Origin: JABMRP01 sp964444795
Lineage (GTDB): Bacteria; Planctomycetota; Planctomycetia; Pirellulales; Thermoguttaceae
Length of the DNA stretch: 64,000 bases
Direction: 5' to 3'
Assembly (NCBI GenBank): GCA_964444795.1
Contig: CAYUIQ010000008.1
Location: forward strand, 11,275 to 75,274
Part shown: positions 25,214 to 35,446 of the stretch, in pieces
Position numbering within the stretch: position 1 is the first letter of the stretch
How the letters are laid out: the number at the start of each line of letters is the position of its first letter
Translations under genes and position numbers: made by a program
The notes under the pieces: model-generated
Told to the model about the DNA's origin: nothing
Seen by the model: only the letters and a program-made list of their open reading frames with translations
Database searches by the model: none

Positions 25214-26884
25214 ATGAGGAAGACATGCTTGAAGTTGGCGGTCGTCTTCATGGCCGTCGCGGGCGGAGTCGCGATGGCCGAGAACGCGCCAAACATCTAT
25301 GAAAGTACCACCGCGCCGGCCCCTACGAGCGAGCTTGATAAGATCGTTTTCGCCAAGCTGTCGTCGTTGAAGATCCAACCCGTCCTCTGCTCCGACGCGG
25401 TCTTTGTACGACGCGCCTATCTGGACGTGATCGGCACGCTGCCCACCGCGAAGGAGGCCCGGGAGTTCATTGCGGATCCGGACACGGAGAACAAACGGCG
25501 TACCCTGATCGATCAACTGTTGGAGCGGAATGAATTCGCGGATTACTGGTCGATGAAATGGGGCGACGTGTTGCGAATCAAGGCGGAATTCCCCATCAAC
25601 CTCTGGCCCAACGCGGCCCAGGCGTATCACCGCTGGGTGCGCGCGTCGATCGTCGAGAACAAGCCGTACGACCAGTTCGTCCGGGAGATGCTCACCTCCA
25701 GCGGCAGCAATTTCCGCGTCGGGCCGGTCAACTTCTACCGCGGCATCCAGAACAAGACACCCGAGGGCATCGCCACCGCCGCGGTGCTCGCGTTCATGGG
25801 AGCCCGAGCGGAGTCTTGGCCGACGGACCGCTTGCCGGGCACGGCCGTCTTCTTTTCGCAGATCGGATACAAGCCGACCAGCGAGTGGAAGGAGGAAAGC
25901 GTTTTTTGGGATCCTCTCAAGTCCGCCACCCTGACCACCAGCGTTGCGCCCGGACAGGCCAAGATCACCACGACGAGAGCACGGCCCACCGAGGACGACC
26001 CCGAAAAGGCGACCGAGCCGCTGGCCGTCGCCGGGCCCCTGGTGGCCGTCTTTCCTGACGGAACCAAGATCGAGTTGCCCTCCAACCAGGATCCGCGGGA
26101 GGTCTTCGCTGATTGGCTGATCACCCCGGAGAACCCCTGGTTCACGCGAAGCATCGTCAACCGCGTCTGGGCGTGGTTGATAGGACGCGGAATTATCCAT
26201 GAGCCGGACGATATTCGGGACGACAACCCGGCGAGCAATCCCAAACTGCTGGCCTACCTGGAAAAGGAGCTGATCGCCCACGACTACGATCTGAAGCACC
26301 TTTACCGGTTGATCCTGATGTCCAACACGTATCAGCTTTCGTCTCTGCCCCGGTTCGACCATCCCCAGGCCGAGGCCAATTTTGCCACCTACCCGTTGCG
26401 CCGACTTGAAGCCGAGGTGTTGATCGACGCGGTGAACAAGATCACCGGCACGACGGATCTCTACACCAGCGCGATCCCGGAGCCCTTCACTTATATCCCG
26501 AAGGACCAGCCGGCGATCGCCCTGGCGGACGGCAGCATCACCAGCCCGTTCCTGACGTTATTTGGTCGTTCGGCGCGGGCGACCGGCACGGCGAACGAGC
26601 GCATCAACAAGATCGACTCAGCCCAGTGGCTGCACCTGTTGAATTCGAGTCATATCCAAAACAAGCTGGAACAGGGGCCGGCGATGAGAGCGTTAATCGC
26701 CTCCGGCCGCCCACCGGCGGAGATTGTGAAAACACTCTACCTGACAATTCTCTCACGCGAGCCGACGGCCGAGGAGCTGCGGGTCGTGGCGGAGTATGTC
26801 CAGGCGACTTCGAATCGACGTAACGCGGCAATCGACATCGCCTGGTCTTTGATCAATAGTCCCGAGTTTCTCTATCGGCACTAA
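25214..26884 (+). CDS. DUF1549/DUF1553 protein, exported
   Basis: A 556-aa protein with a signal peptide (LAVVFMAVAGGVAMA). Residues ~40-230 match DUF1549 (FVRRAYLDVIGTLPTAKEAREFI, then KRRTLIDQLLERNEFADYWS and KWGDVLRI); ~285-550 match DUF1553 (FADWLITPENPWFTRSIVNRVWAWLIGRGI, NPKLLAYLEKELI, YLTILSREPTAEEL). The N-terminal cytochrome c motif found in many relatives is absent. Such proteins are greatly expanded in Planctomycetota and are almost always followed by a DUF1501 gene, as here (20-bp gap). The biochemical role is unknown. Confidence 0.9.
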   Translation: MRKTCLKLAVVFMAVAGGVAMAENAPNIYESTTAPAPTSELDKIVFAKLSSLKIQPVLCSDAVFVRRAYLDVIGTLPTAKEAREFIADPDTENKRRTLIDQLLERNEFADYWSMKWGDVLRIKAEFPINLWPNAAQAYHRWVRASIVENKPYDQFVREMLTSSGSNFRVGPVNFYRGIQNKTPEGIATAAVLAFMGARAESWPTDRLPGTAVFFSQIGYKPTSEWKEESVFWDPLKSATLTTSVAPGQAKITTTRARPTEDDPEKATEPLAVAGPLVAVFPDGTKIELPSNQDPREVFADWLITPENPWFTRSIVNRVWAWLIGRGIIHEPDDIRDDNPASNPKLLAYLEKELIAHDYDLKHLYRLILMSNTYQLSSLPRFDHPQAEANFATYPLRRLEAEVLIDAVNKITGTTDLYTSAIPEPFTYIPKDQPAIALADGSITSPFLTLFGRSARATGTANERINKIDSAQWLHLLNSSHIQNKLEQGPAMRALIASGRPPAEIVKTLYLTILSREPTAEELRVVAEYVQATSNRRNAAIDIAWSLINSPEFLYRH

Positions 26885-26904
26885 TTACCAAGGAAGCAAC
26901 AAAC

Positions 26905-28263
26905 ATGAGTAGGAACGACCATTCACGAGGTGGTATGCGGATCTCCCGACGTGAAGCCATGCACCGCGGCCTTTGCGGTGCCGGGGGCGCGCTCTTGGCC
27001 GGCGGTTTCGGCTCGCACTGCCTGGCCGCCGAGGGCAAGAAGAAGGCCCCGAAGGTCGTCAAGGCTAAGTCGGTGATCCAGATCTTCCTCTGGGGAGGCA
27101 TGTCGCACAACGACACCTGGGACCCGAAACCGGAAGCCGGCCGAGAATACATGGGCGAGTTCCCTGACGTGGTCAAAAGCAACGTCGACGGTATTCAACT
27201 CGGTGCCCTGTTTCCCGAGTTGGCCAAGCAGGCCGACAAGTATTCTCTCATCCGCAGCATGACTCACGGCATCAACGGCCACGAGACGGCGGCCTACTTG
27301 ATGCAGACCGGCCACACCCGCGGAGAGCGGCTGGCCTATCCAAGCGTCGGGGCCGTGTTTTCGCTGATGAAGAGTCCCGGGTATAAGGGGATGCTGCCGC
27401 CCTACATTGTGCTCACCAGGCCGCAGGGGCGGTTCTCCGAAGAGGGGTTTCTGGGTCCCAAGTGCAAACCGTTTGCCACCGGCGGCGACCCCAACGCGGA
27501 GCGGTTCGAGGTGGAAGGAATCGTCGCCCGGAGCATCACCGACGACCGCCAAAAGGCCCGGCGCGAGTTGCTGGGGAAAATGAACACCATGGGACGCGCC
27601 ATGGCGGGCAATCCCCAGTTGGTGGCCGCCGAGGAGGCCAAGGAACGGGCCTATGAGTTGATCTTGGGCGCCGGCAAAGAAGTATTCAATCTCTCCAAGG
27701 AGAAACCCGAGTTGCGCCAGCGCTACGGCCTGCACACCTTCGGACAGGACTGCCTGGCGGCGCGGCGACTGGTCGAAGCGGAGGTCCCCTACATTGTCAT
27801 CAACTATCCCGGCGGCTGGGACACGCATAAGAACCACTTCCAAACCATGCGACGGCAGGCGCCCCAACTGGACCAGGGGCTAGCGGCCCTGCTTGCCGAC
27901 TTGCAGGATCACGGCCTGCTGGAGAGCACGCTGGTCTGGTGCTGTGGCGAGTTCGGACGAGGACCCAAAGTCGACTGGCAGCCACCCTGGAACGGTGGAC
28001 GCAATCATTACGGCAAGGTCTTCAGCGTACTGGTCGCCGGTGGCGGATTCCAAGGCGGCCAGATCGTCGGCTCTTCCACCGAAAAGGGCGAAGAGGTGAA
28101 AGACCGGCCCGTCTATCCGGCCGACCTGTTGGGCAGCATCTATCAGTTGGCCGGCATCGACGCCAGCGCCAAGCTACCCCATCCGCTGGCTTTGGAGGCC
28201 CACGTGTTGCCCACCGAGGCGGAGGGCGTGAAGTCGGCCGGGCTGTTGACGGAGATCATGTAG
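26905..28263 (+). CDS. DUF1501 protein with Tat signal
   Basis: A 452-aa protein. The twin-arginine motif ISRREAMHRGLCGAGGALLAGG gives Tat export. The sulfatase/phosphatase-like fold of DUF1501 is seen in SVIQIFLWGGMSHNDTWDPKP, SLIRSMTHGINGHETAAYLMQTGH, YPSVGAVFSL and LVWCCGEFGRGPK. AAGGAAG precedes the ATG. It is paired with the DUF1549/1553 gene and probably acts with it outside the cytoplasm. The activity is unproven for this group. Confidence 0.92.
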   Translation: MSRNDHSRGGMRISRREAMHRGLCGAGGALLAGGFGSHCLAAEGKKKAPKVVKAKSVIQIFLWGGMSHNDTWDPKPEAGREYMGEFPDVVKSNVDGIQLGALFPELAKQADKYSLIRSMTHGINGHETAAYLMQTGHTRGERLAYPSVGAVFSLMKSPGYKGMLPPYIVLTRPQGRFSEEGFLGPKCKPFATGGDPNAERFEVEGIVARSITDDRQKARRELLGKMNTMGRAMAGNPQLVAAEEAKERAYELILGAGKEVFNLSKEKPELRQRYGLHTFGQDCLAARRLVEAEVPYIVINYPGGWDTHKNHFQTMRRQAPQLDQGLAALLADLQDHGLLESTLVWCCGEFGRGPKVDWQPPWNGGRNHYGKVFSVLVAGGGFQGGQIVGSSTEKGEEVKDRPVYPADLLGSIYQLAGIDASAKLPHPLALEAHVLPTEAEGVKSAGLLTEIM

Positions 28264-28328
28264 CCATCGTCCGCCAACGGGCATCGTCTTCGTATATCGT
28301 TTTCATCGCGCATTGACTGGAGCGGGTC

Positions 28329-30446
28329 ATGAGTAGAGTTTTACGTCTTTCGATGTTGGCACTGGCCGGATTGCTGGCAACCGCACTCCACGCCCAAGCG
28401 CAGCAGACGGCCTACATCGGATACGTCTATCCCGCCGGCGGCCAGCGGGGCACGACCTTTCAGGTCCAACTGGGAGGACAACGTATGTACGGTGTCGACG
28501 ATGCCGTGGTCTCCGGCGAGGGCGTGACCGCCAAGGTGGTGCAATACTACCGAAAGCTGAGTAACCAGGAAGTCCAGATCATGCGCGAACAACTCAAGGG
28601 GCTAACTCGGGAAGTGGCCAAGAAGACAAAAGCGAAACAGAAGGTGAGCCCGGCCACAAGGGAAATGATCGCGCGGATCCAGAAGAGAATCGGCATGTGG
28701 GTCAACAGGCCGGCTGTCGTTGCCCACTCCGAGCTTGCCTTTATCGAAGTCACGATCGCTCCCGACGCGGAACCCGGCCCGAGGGAAATCCGGCTGGTCA
28801 CCCAGCGAGGCATGACGAATCCGCTCCCGTTCCACGTCGGCCAGGTGCCGGAAGTCGCCCGGAAGCCCATGAAAACCTGCCTTTTCCAGGTGCTCGGCAA
28901 GGAGCATCTTGCCCAGCGCAAGCGACCGGCGGAGGAGGAAGAGGCACAGGTCACGGTACCCTGCACGATGAACGGCCAGATCGCCTCCGGCGAAGTGAAC
29001 CGCTACCGTTTCGAGGCGAAGAAGGGCCAACGGCTGGTCATGTCGACCTTTGCACGGCAGTTGATCCCCTATATTGCCGACGCCGTTCCCGGCTGGTTTC
29101 AGCCCGTGCTGACGCTTCACGACGCCAACGGCAAGGAAGTGGCCTACAACGACGACTTTCGCTTCCATCCCGATCCGACAATCTACTACGAGGTGCCCGA
29201 GGACGGCGAGTACGTGTTGAGTATCAACGACGCCATCTACCGCGGCCGCGAGGATTTTGTCTATCGCGTCACCGTCGGCGAGATGCCGCTGGTGACGAGC
29301 ATCTTTCCGCTGGGGGGCCGGGCAGGCGAGCCGGTGTCGATCAAGACCAGCGGATGGAATCTCGATGGCGCCCGATTGACGCCGCCGCCGAAGGACGCCT
29401 CGCCGGGAGTCCACCTCCTGGCCGCGAAGAAAGGCGACTTGGTCTCCAACCGCCTGCCGTTCGCACTGGACACATTGCCGGAGTGCCTCGACGGGGAGTC
29501 GAACGACGACCGGTCGCACGCCCAGAAAGTGGAGCTTCCGATCATCATCAACGGGCGCGTGGATCGGCCGGACGACTGGGACGTGTTTGCAATCGAAGGC
29601 CGCGCCGGCGACAAGATCGTCGCCGAGGTCCATGCGCGTCGGCTCGATTCGCCGGTCGATTCGATGCTCAAGATCACCGACGCCGACGGCAAGCTGCTGG
29701 CGCTGAACGACGATTGTTCGGACCCGGGTTCAGGGTTGAATACCCACCACGCCGACTCCTACCTGATGATCGAGCTGCCTTCGGACGGAACCTACTTTGT
29801 TCATCTGGGCGATACGGCCCGTGGCGGCGGCCAGGAGTATGCCTACCGGTTGCGGATCAGCGCCCCGCGTCCCGACTTCGAGTTGCGTGTCGTGCCGTCC
29901 AGCGCCGGAATGCGGAGCAAATCGGGCGCCTCGTTGAACGTCTACGCAATCCGCAAGGACGGTTTCGACGGCGTCATCAAGCTGCAATTGAAGGACGCCC
30001 CGGAGGGATTCATGTCCTGGGCCGTCACACTGCCGGCGGACAAGGAGATGGCGAAAATCGGCGTGAAAACCAGTCTCGTACGCACCGCCGAGCCGGTCAC
30101 GCTGGCCTTTGAAGGCAGCGCGGCGGTCGGCCAAGAGCAGCTCGTCCACGAGGCCGTGCCCGCCGAAGATCGCATGCAAGCATTCCTTTGGCGGCATCTC
30201 GTTCCCGCCGAGGAACTACAGGCGATGGTCTACAACCCGACCTACCAAGCCCCGTCGAAACGCGTCCCGCCGGAGTTGAGCGAGGAAGAGATGGCCAAGC
30301 TTGCGCCCGCCGATCCGGCAGCGGTCAAGTTCAGCAAGCGTCAGGTAGCCGGCCGTCTCCGCCAGCTCAAGGCGCTCTACCAAGAGTGGCTTCTCACCGA
30401 CGGATTCTACGCCCGGAAGGTCGCGGAGTGCGAATCGGTGCTTTGA
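28329..30446 (+). CDS. Exported protein with bacterial pre-peptidase C-terminal (PPC) domains
   Basis: A 705-aa protein with a signal peptide (LSMLALAGLLATALHAQA). The mature N-terminus (AYIGYVYPAGGQRGTTFQVQLGG) is the IPT-like start found in these planctomycete proteins. Two PPC domains occur at ~215-315 (NGQIASGEVNRYRFEAKKGQRLV ... YYEVPEDGEYVLSINDAIYRGREDFVYR) and ~395-515 (INGRVDRPDDWDVFAIEGRAGD ... DGTYFVHLGDTARGGGQEYAYRL). It lies 65 bp after the DUF1501 gene, completing a frequent planctomycete trio. It may be a surface-attached binding partner. No catalytic domain seen. Confidence 0.8.
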   Translation: MSRVLRLSMLALAGLLATALHAQAQQTAYIGYVYPAGGQRGTTFQVQLGGQRMYGVDDAVVSGEGVTAKVVQYYRKLSNQEVQIMREQLKGLTREVAKKTKAKQKVSPATREMIARIQKRIGMWVNRPAVVAHSELAFIEVTIAPDAEPGPREIRLVTQRGMTNPLPFHVGQVPEVARKPMKTCLFQVLGKEHLAQRKRPAEEEEAQVTVPCTMNGQIASGEVNRYRFEAKKGQRLVMSTFARQLIPYIADAVPGWFQPVLTLHDANGKEVAYNDDFRFHPDPTIYYEVPEDGEYVLSINDAIYRGREDFVYRVTVGEMPLVTSIFPLGGRAGEPVSIKTSGWNLDGARLTPPPKDASPGVHLLAAKKGDLVSNRLPFALDTLPECLDGESNDDRSHAQKVELPIIINGRVDRPDDWDVFAIEGRAGDKIVAEVHARRLDSPVDSMLKITDADGKLLALNDDCSDPGSGLNTHHADSYLMIELPSDGTYFVHLGDTARGGGQEYAYRLRISAPRPDFELRVVPSSAGMRSKSGASLNVYAIRKDGFDGVIKLQLKDAPEGFMSWAVTLPADKEMAKIGVKTSLVRTAEPVTLAFEGSAAVGQEQLVHEAVPAEDRMQAFLWRHLVPAEELQAMVYNPTYQAPSKRVPPELSEEEMAKLAPADPAAVKFSKRQVAGRLRQLKALYQEWLLTDGFYARKVAECESVL

Positions 30447-30491
30447 AGTCTATCACGCGGTCCGGCGCTGCCGCGATCGATGCGCGATGGC

Positions 30492-32684
30492 TCACGCCTG
30501 CTTTCGGGAGGCGGCGATGCGGCGGCGCTGGAGGTCGACCTCCAGCACCTTGACGCGGACCACGTCGCCGACGGAGACCACGTCGCTGGGGGTTTGCACG
30601 TACTCGTTGGCAAGCTCCGAGATGTGGATCAGTCCGTCCTGATGCACGCCCAGGTCGACGAAGGCGCCAAACTTCGTGACGTTGGTAATCACTCCCTCCA
30701 GGATCATCCCCGGTTTCAAGTCCTCCAGGTCGTTGACGCCCTCGGCGAACTGAGCCACCTTGAACTCGCTGCGCGGATCGCGCCCCGGCTTGGCCAGTTC
30801 GGCAAGGATGTCCTCGACCGTCGGCAGGCCGCAATGCTCGTCGACGAATTCATGGGCGTCGAGCTCGGCGGTCAGGGTCGCATTGCCCATCAGTTGGTTG
30901 GTGGCGACGCCCAGCTTGGCCGCCATCTTCTCCACCGCGTGATAGCTTTCCGGGTGGACGGCCGAGTTGTCCAAGGGATGGCGTCCGTCGCGAATCCGCA
31001 GGAACCCGGCTGCCTGCTCGAACACCTTGCGGCCAAGTTTGGGAACGTCCAACAGTCGCTGCCGACTGTCGAACCGCCCATGCGCATCGCGATGCCCGAC
31101 AATCCGCTCGGCCAGCTTGGGGCCGATCCCGGCTACGTGCGCCAGGAGCGAGCTGCTGGCCATGTTGACGTCGACACCCACCGAGTTGACGCACGACTGC
31201 ACTTCGCGCTCCAGGCCGCGGCGCAGTTGTGTCTGGTTCACGTCGTGCTGGTACTGGCCGACTCCGATCGACTTGGGGTCGATCTTGACCAACTCGGCCA
31301 ACGGGTCCTGGAGTCGGTGCGCAATGCTGATGGCGCCTCGGACCGTAAGGTCCAGATCGGGATACTCGCGGGCCGCCAGCTCGCTGGCCGAATAGATCGA
31401 CGCGCCCGACTCGCTAACCATCACCTTCGTCGGCGGTTTGCCGGCGTCGTTGCCCTGGCGGCTTTCCTTCAGCAGGCCGCTGACGAAGGTGTCGGTTTCA
31501 CGCGAGGCCGTGCCGTTGCCAATCGCAATGAGTTGAACGTCATGACGGGCGATCAAGTCGCGCAACGTCACTGCGGCGCCGGCGATGTCCTCGCGCGGTG
31601 GCGTGGGGAAGATGGTGCGACTTGCCAGGAACTTGCCCGTGCCGTCGACCACGGCGACCTTGCATCCGGTACGAAAGCCCGGGTCGATCCCCATCGTCAC
31701 CCGCGGGCCGGCCGGAGCCGCCAGCAGCAACTCGCGGAGGTTCTGGGTGAAGACTTGGATCGCTTCGTCGTCCGCGCGCTCCTTGAGCTGCTGCAGCGTG
31801 GCCGACTCGGTGGCGGGCAGGAGCAGGCGTTGATAGCAGTCCTCCGCCGTCTGAAGCAACTCCCGATGAAACTCGAACTGGCGATTGTGAGCCAGGCGCG
31901 GCTTGAGCTTGCCCAGCACGTAGTCGTCATCGAGTTCGACGCCCACTCGCAGCAGCCCGTCCGCCTCGCCGCGTTTCATGGCCAACAGGCGGTGCGAAGG
32001 AACTCGCTTGACGGGCTCCCGGTGGTCGAAATACATCTCGAACTTGGCGGCGGCGTCCTTCTTGCCTCGCTTGACTTGCGAGCGGACACGGCCGAATCCG
32101 CTCGCCTGTTCGCTCAGCCAGCGGCGAGTCTCGATGTCCTCCGACCACCGCTCGGCCACGATGTCGCAGGCGCCCCCGATGGCGGCCTGCTCGTCGGGCA
32201 CTTGGTTCTCGGGACTCACAAACGGCCGCAGTACCTCCGACCGGGGCCGACCCAGCGGCCGCTGCTTCAGCAGCACATCGGCCAGCGGCTGCAAGCCGCG
32301 CTCGCGAGCCATCGCGGCCCGCGTCCGCCGCTTGGGCTTGAACGGCAGATACACGTCCTCCAGCACTTGCTTGTCCTGGCACTGCTCGATCTGCTGTCGC
32401 AACTCGGGGGTCAGCAGCCCCTGCTGGTCGATCGTCCGCAAGATCGTGGCCTTGCGTCGAGCCAACTCGTGTGCCTTGGCCAGCGCATCCTCGATCATTC
32501 GCAGCGCCGTCTCGTCCAGCGCGCCGGTCGCCTCCTTGCGATAGCGTGCAATGAAGGGCAGCGTGTTGCCGTCCTCCAGCAGTTCGATGGCGGTCCGCAC
32601 CTGGCGTTCGGGCAATCCCGTGGCGGCGGCAATCGATCGCACCGCTTGCTCCAGGTCGAAACATTGGAACGTCGCGCTTCCCAT
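30492..32684 (-). CDS. tex: Tex, RNA-binding transcription accessory protein
   Basis: A 730-aa protein from the ATG at 32684 (AAAGGAC upstream; a 16-residue extension to 32732 is possible). Order: helical Tex N-domain (LPFIARYRKEATGALDE), YqgF-type RNase-H fold (TMGIDPGFRTGCKVAVVDGTG), helix-hairpin-helix pair (LLAHVAGIGPKLAERIV, DVPKLGRKVFEQAAGFLRI) and a C-terminal S1 domain (GMILEGVITNVTKFGAFVDLGVHQDGLIHISEL). This is complete and in the usual order; the family is 700-780 residues. It binds RNA polymerase and RNA. It is monocistronic and convergent with the PPC gene. Confidence 0.96.
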   Translation of the reverse strand: MGSATFQCFDLEQAVRSIAAATGLPERQVRTAIELLEDGNTLPFIARYRKEATGALDETALRMIEDALAKAHELARRKATILRTIDQQGLLTPELRQQIEQCQDKQVLEDVYLPFKPKRRTRAAMARERGLQPLADVLLKQRPLGRPRSEVLRPFVSPENQVPDEQAAIGGACDIVAERWSEDIETRRWLSEQASGFGRVRSQVKRGKKDAAAKFEMYFDHREPVKRVPSHRLLAMKRGEADGLLRVGVELDDDYVLGKLKPRLAHNRQFEFHRELLQTAEDCYQRLLLPATESATLQQLKERADDEAIQVFTQNLRELLLAAPAGPRVTMGIDPGFRTGCKVAVVDGTGKFLASRTIFPTPPREDIAGAAVTLRDLIARHDVQLIAIGNGTASRETDTFVSGLLKESRQGNDAGKPPTKVMVSESGASIYSASELAAREYPDLDLTVRGAISIAHRLQDPLAELVKIDPKSIGVGQYQHDVNQTQLRRGLEREVQSCVNSVGVDVNMASSSLLAHVAGIGPKLAERIVGHRDAHGRFDSRQRLLDVPKLGRKVFEQAAGFLRIRDGRHPLDNSAVHPESYHAVEKMAAKLGVATNQLMGNATLTAELDAHEFVDEHCGLPTVEDILAELAKPGRDPRSEFKVAQFAEGVNDLEDLKPGMILEGVITNVTKFGAFVDLGVHQDGLIHISELANEYVQTPSDVVSVGDVVRVKVLEVDLQRRRIAASRKQA

Positions 32685-33033
32685 GACCACAAGTCCTTTG
32701 ATAACTTTCAATTCCGTATGGACGCCCAACAAGTCCCGGGACGGCCTTCTCCGAGGCCCGAATCCACGTATCTTACCAGAATGTCGACCTGTTCGCGCGG
32801 GGGAAATCGTTCCGGGTTGATCAGTCTATCGGAGAACTCCGCACGGGGCTAGTGCCCCGAACCATCGCCGAGCGAACGGTTGAAGGTGGTCCCGAATCGG
32901 CACCTCGCGGAACATGGTGGTCCCTTTCTCCCAAGGCCGTTCAAACGGAACGACGTAGCGAGGCGGACGCACTCGTGGTACACTTAGGGGTGATCGACAA
33001 ACTACTTCTCTGGTCTTTGAGGTCCGCCGTCCA
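32685..33033. other. Divergent intergenic region between tex and fusion gene
   Basis: 349 bp holding both promoters. A minus-strand frame with RPWEKGTTMFREVPIRDHLQPF reads like protein but has no start site or family. A short hairpin GGGGC-TAGT-GCCCC is at 32845-32858. No clear hexamer pair seen. Confidence 0.4.
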
Positions 33034-35415
33034 ATGAAACATCCGTGGATACCAATCGTTCTCACGGCCGTAGCCCTTTGCCTTGCGGCACGCGCACCGG
33101 TCGCCGCCCAACTGCCGAAGTCCGTGGAGTCGGCCCTGGCCCGCGCCGGAAAGAACCGGGACCAGATTCAAGCGGCGTTGGATAGGGCACCCGCTTCGCA
33201 GCAGGAAGGCATGCAGTTCCTCGTTGCCCACATGCCCGAGCACGACCTCAAGAGCTTATCGGCGGACTTCCTACTGGAGAATACGCAACTTGCGTATCAA
33301 GCGTGGAACGGCTCGCCCTGGAAAGATGAGCTTCCCGAGGAGATATTTCTCAACAATGTGCTGCCCTACGCGAGTATCAACGAGCGGCGAGACAACTGTC
33401 GCGGGGACTTTTTCAAGCAATTCGCGCCACTTGTCAAAGATGCTAAATCGCCGGCCGAGGCGGCTGCGATTCTGAACCAGAAGATCTTCCCGCTACTTGA
33501 GGTTCGTTACTCGAGGAAGCGTCGTCGGCCGGATCAAAGCCCTTACGAATCCATCGAGTCGGGAACCGCGTCATGCACCGGGTTGGCCATCCTGCTGATC
33601 GACGCGTGTCGTGCGGTCGGCGTGCCCGCGCGATTCGCCGGCACGCCGTTGTGGACCAACAAGAGCGGCAATCATTCCTGGGTTGAGATTTGGGACAACG
33701 GCTGGCATTTCACCGGGGCCGCCGAACCGACCGGCGACCAGTTGGACCGGGCGTGGTTCGCCGGACGCGCGTCCTCGGCCGAGCGAGATCACCCGCTCCA
33801 CGCGATTTACGCGGTCAGCTACCGGCACACGCCGCAAACGTTTCCGCTCGTTTGGGATCGCAGCGTCGATTATGTCTTTGCCGTCAATGTGACCGATCGA
33901 TACACGCGGCGGGCGGAAAAGCTACCCGACGGCGCCGTCGCGGTGATGTTCCGCGTGCTCGATCGACCGGGGGGCGACCGACTAGCGGCCACGCTGGAAC
34001 TCTCCGACGCTGCCGGCAAAGTCGTTTTCGAGGGCAGTGCGAAGGACGAACGATTCGACGCAAACGACCACATCACCGTGCCTCTTTCGCTCGGCCAGGA
34101 GTACCACGTTGCGATTCACTATCGGGATCGCGCGTCCGAAGCGACCGTCAAAGTGGACAAGCGAGACACACCCTTTACGTTTATTCTTGCGCCTCCGGCT
34201 GAGAAGAGCAAAGCAAGAAGCGATGAAGATGCTTCGCAGGCTGCCGTTGCATCACTGGAAAAACACCTCGCCCTGGAACCGGGCAAGCGACAACCGCTCG
34301 GCGGAGAGGCATTCGCGGCGACTCCCCTTACCCGCGAGGACGCCGCACACGCCGAGAAACTGCTGTGGCAGGACCACGTCCAGCGCATTCGCCTCGAGCG
34401 CGCCGAGGAAATGAAGGCCCGCGAGTTGACCGACGGCGACCTGAAGATGCCGTTTTACTACAAGACCTTCGGCGACAAGCCCGAGGGCGGTCGCGGCATG
34501 GTCATCTCACTGCACGGAGGAGGTGGTGCTCCGAAGCGAGTCAACGACGGACAGTGGGAAAACCAAAAACGGCTGTACCGTCTCGAAGAGGGCGTGTACG
34601 TCGTGCCACGAGCGCCGACGGACACTTGGAACCTGTGGCACCAGGGCCACATCGACCGGCTGTTCGGCCGGCTGATCGAAAACATGATCGTGTTTGAGGA
34701 TGTCGACCCGAACCGGGTTTACATCATGGGCTATTCCGCGGGCGGGGACGGCGTCTTCCAACTGGCGCCGCGAATGGCGGACCGCTGGGCGGGCGCGGCC
34801 ATGATGGCCGGCCATCCCAATGAAACTTCCCCGCTGGGGCTGCGAAATACGGCCTTCACGATTCACGTCGGCGGACGCGACGCCGCTTACAACCGGAACA
34901 AGATCGCCGGCGATTGGCAGCGGAAGTTGGCCGACCTGCGCAAGGCCGATCCCGACGGCTATGTCCACTGGGTCAAGATCTACGCGGATAAGGGGCATTG
35001 GCTCGACCGCGAAGACGCGGCTGCCATACCCTGGATGGCAAAGGTTCGGCGCAATCCACTGCCGGCGCGAATTGTCTGGAAGCAGGACGACGTCACGCAT
35101 GCCCGTTTCTATTGGTTGGCCGTGGAACCAAAGACCACCGAGGCTCGAGCGGAAGTCACGGCAAATCGCTCTGGCCAGAAGATTGACATCCAGGCCAACG
35201 GCGTGCCGTGTCTGACGATCCGACTGAACGACCAATTGCTGAACCTCGACGAGCCGATTAGCATCACGTCAGACGGAAACTCCTTGTTCCATGGCCATGC
35301 CACGCGAACGATTGCCGTGCTCGACAAAACGCTCGCCGAGTACGGTGACCCCAAGGCCGTTTACAGCGGCGAGCTAACGGTCGAACTGCCCGGACCACTC
35401 AAGGCGAAGCCGTAG
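33034..35415 (+). CDS. Exported transglutaminase-like/esterase fusion
   Basis: A 793-aa protein with a signal peptide (PIVLTAVALCLAARAPVAA). Residues ~85-230 are a transglutaminase-like domain: SGTASCTGLAILLIDACR gives the nucleophile C181, and GNHSWVEIWDNGW gives H214 and D221. A beta-sandwich link (~270-385) follows, then a hinge, then an alpha/beta hydrolase at ~490-690 with MVISLHGGGG (oxyanion hole), YIMGYSAGGDGVF (nucleophile S568) and a histidine near KIYADKGHWL. Both catalytic sets look intact. The pair could process crosslinked peptides or esters outside the cytoplasm; the substrate is unknown. It stands alone on this strand. Confidence 0.8.
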   Translation: MKHPWIPIVLTAVALCLAARAPVAAQLPKSVESALARAGKNRDQIQAALDRAPASQQEGMQFLVAHMPEHDLKSLSADFLLENTQLAYQAWNGSPWKDELPEEIFLNNVLPYASINERRDNCRGDFFKQFAPLVKDAKSPAEAAAILNQKIFPLLEVRYSRKRRRPDQSPYESIESGTASCTGLAILLIDACRAVGVPARFAGTPLWTNKSGNHSWVEIWDNGWHFTGAAEPTGDQLDRAWFAGRASSAERDHPLHAIYAVSYRHTPQTFPLVWDRSVDYVFAVNVTDRYTRRAEKLPDGAVAVMFRVLDRPGGDRLAATLELSDAAGKVVFEGSAKDERFDANDHITVPLSLGQEYHVAIHYRDRASEATVKVDKRDTPFTFILAPPAEKSKARSDEDASQAAVASLEKHLALEPGKRQPLGGEAFAATPLTREDAAHAEKLLWQDHVQRIRLERAEEMKARELTDGDLKMPFYYKTFGDKPEGGRGMVISLHGGGGAPKRVNDGQWENQKRLYRLEEGVYVVPRAPTDTWNLWHQGHIDRLFGRLIENMIVFEDVDPNRVYIMGYSAGGDGVFQLAPRMADRWAGAAMMAGHPNETSPLGLRNTAFTIHVGGRDAAYNRNKIAGDWQRKLADLRKADPDGYVHWVKIYADKGHWLDREDAAAIPWMAKVRRNPLPARIVWKQDDVTHARFYWLAVEPKTTEARAEVTANRSGQKIDIQANGVPCLTIRLNDQLLNLDEPISITSDGNSLFHGHATRTIAVLDKTLAEYGDPKAVYSGELTVELPGPLKAKP

Positions 35416-35446
35416 ACTCTGTTCCGATCCCGCAGACTCACGGTCG

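Noticed and set aside
30480..32852. 790-codon plus-strand frame
   Set aside because: Antisense shadow of tex, whose domains are unmistakable.
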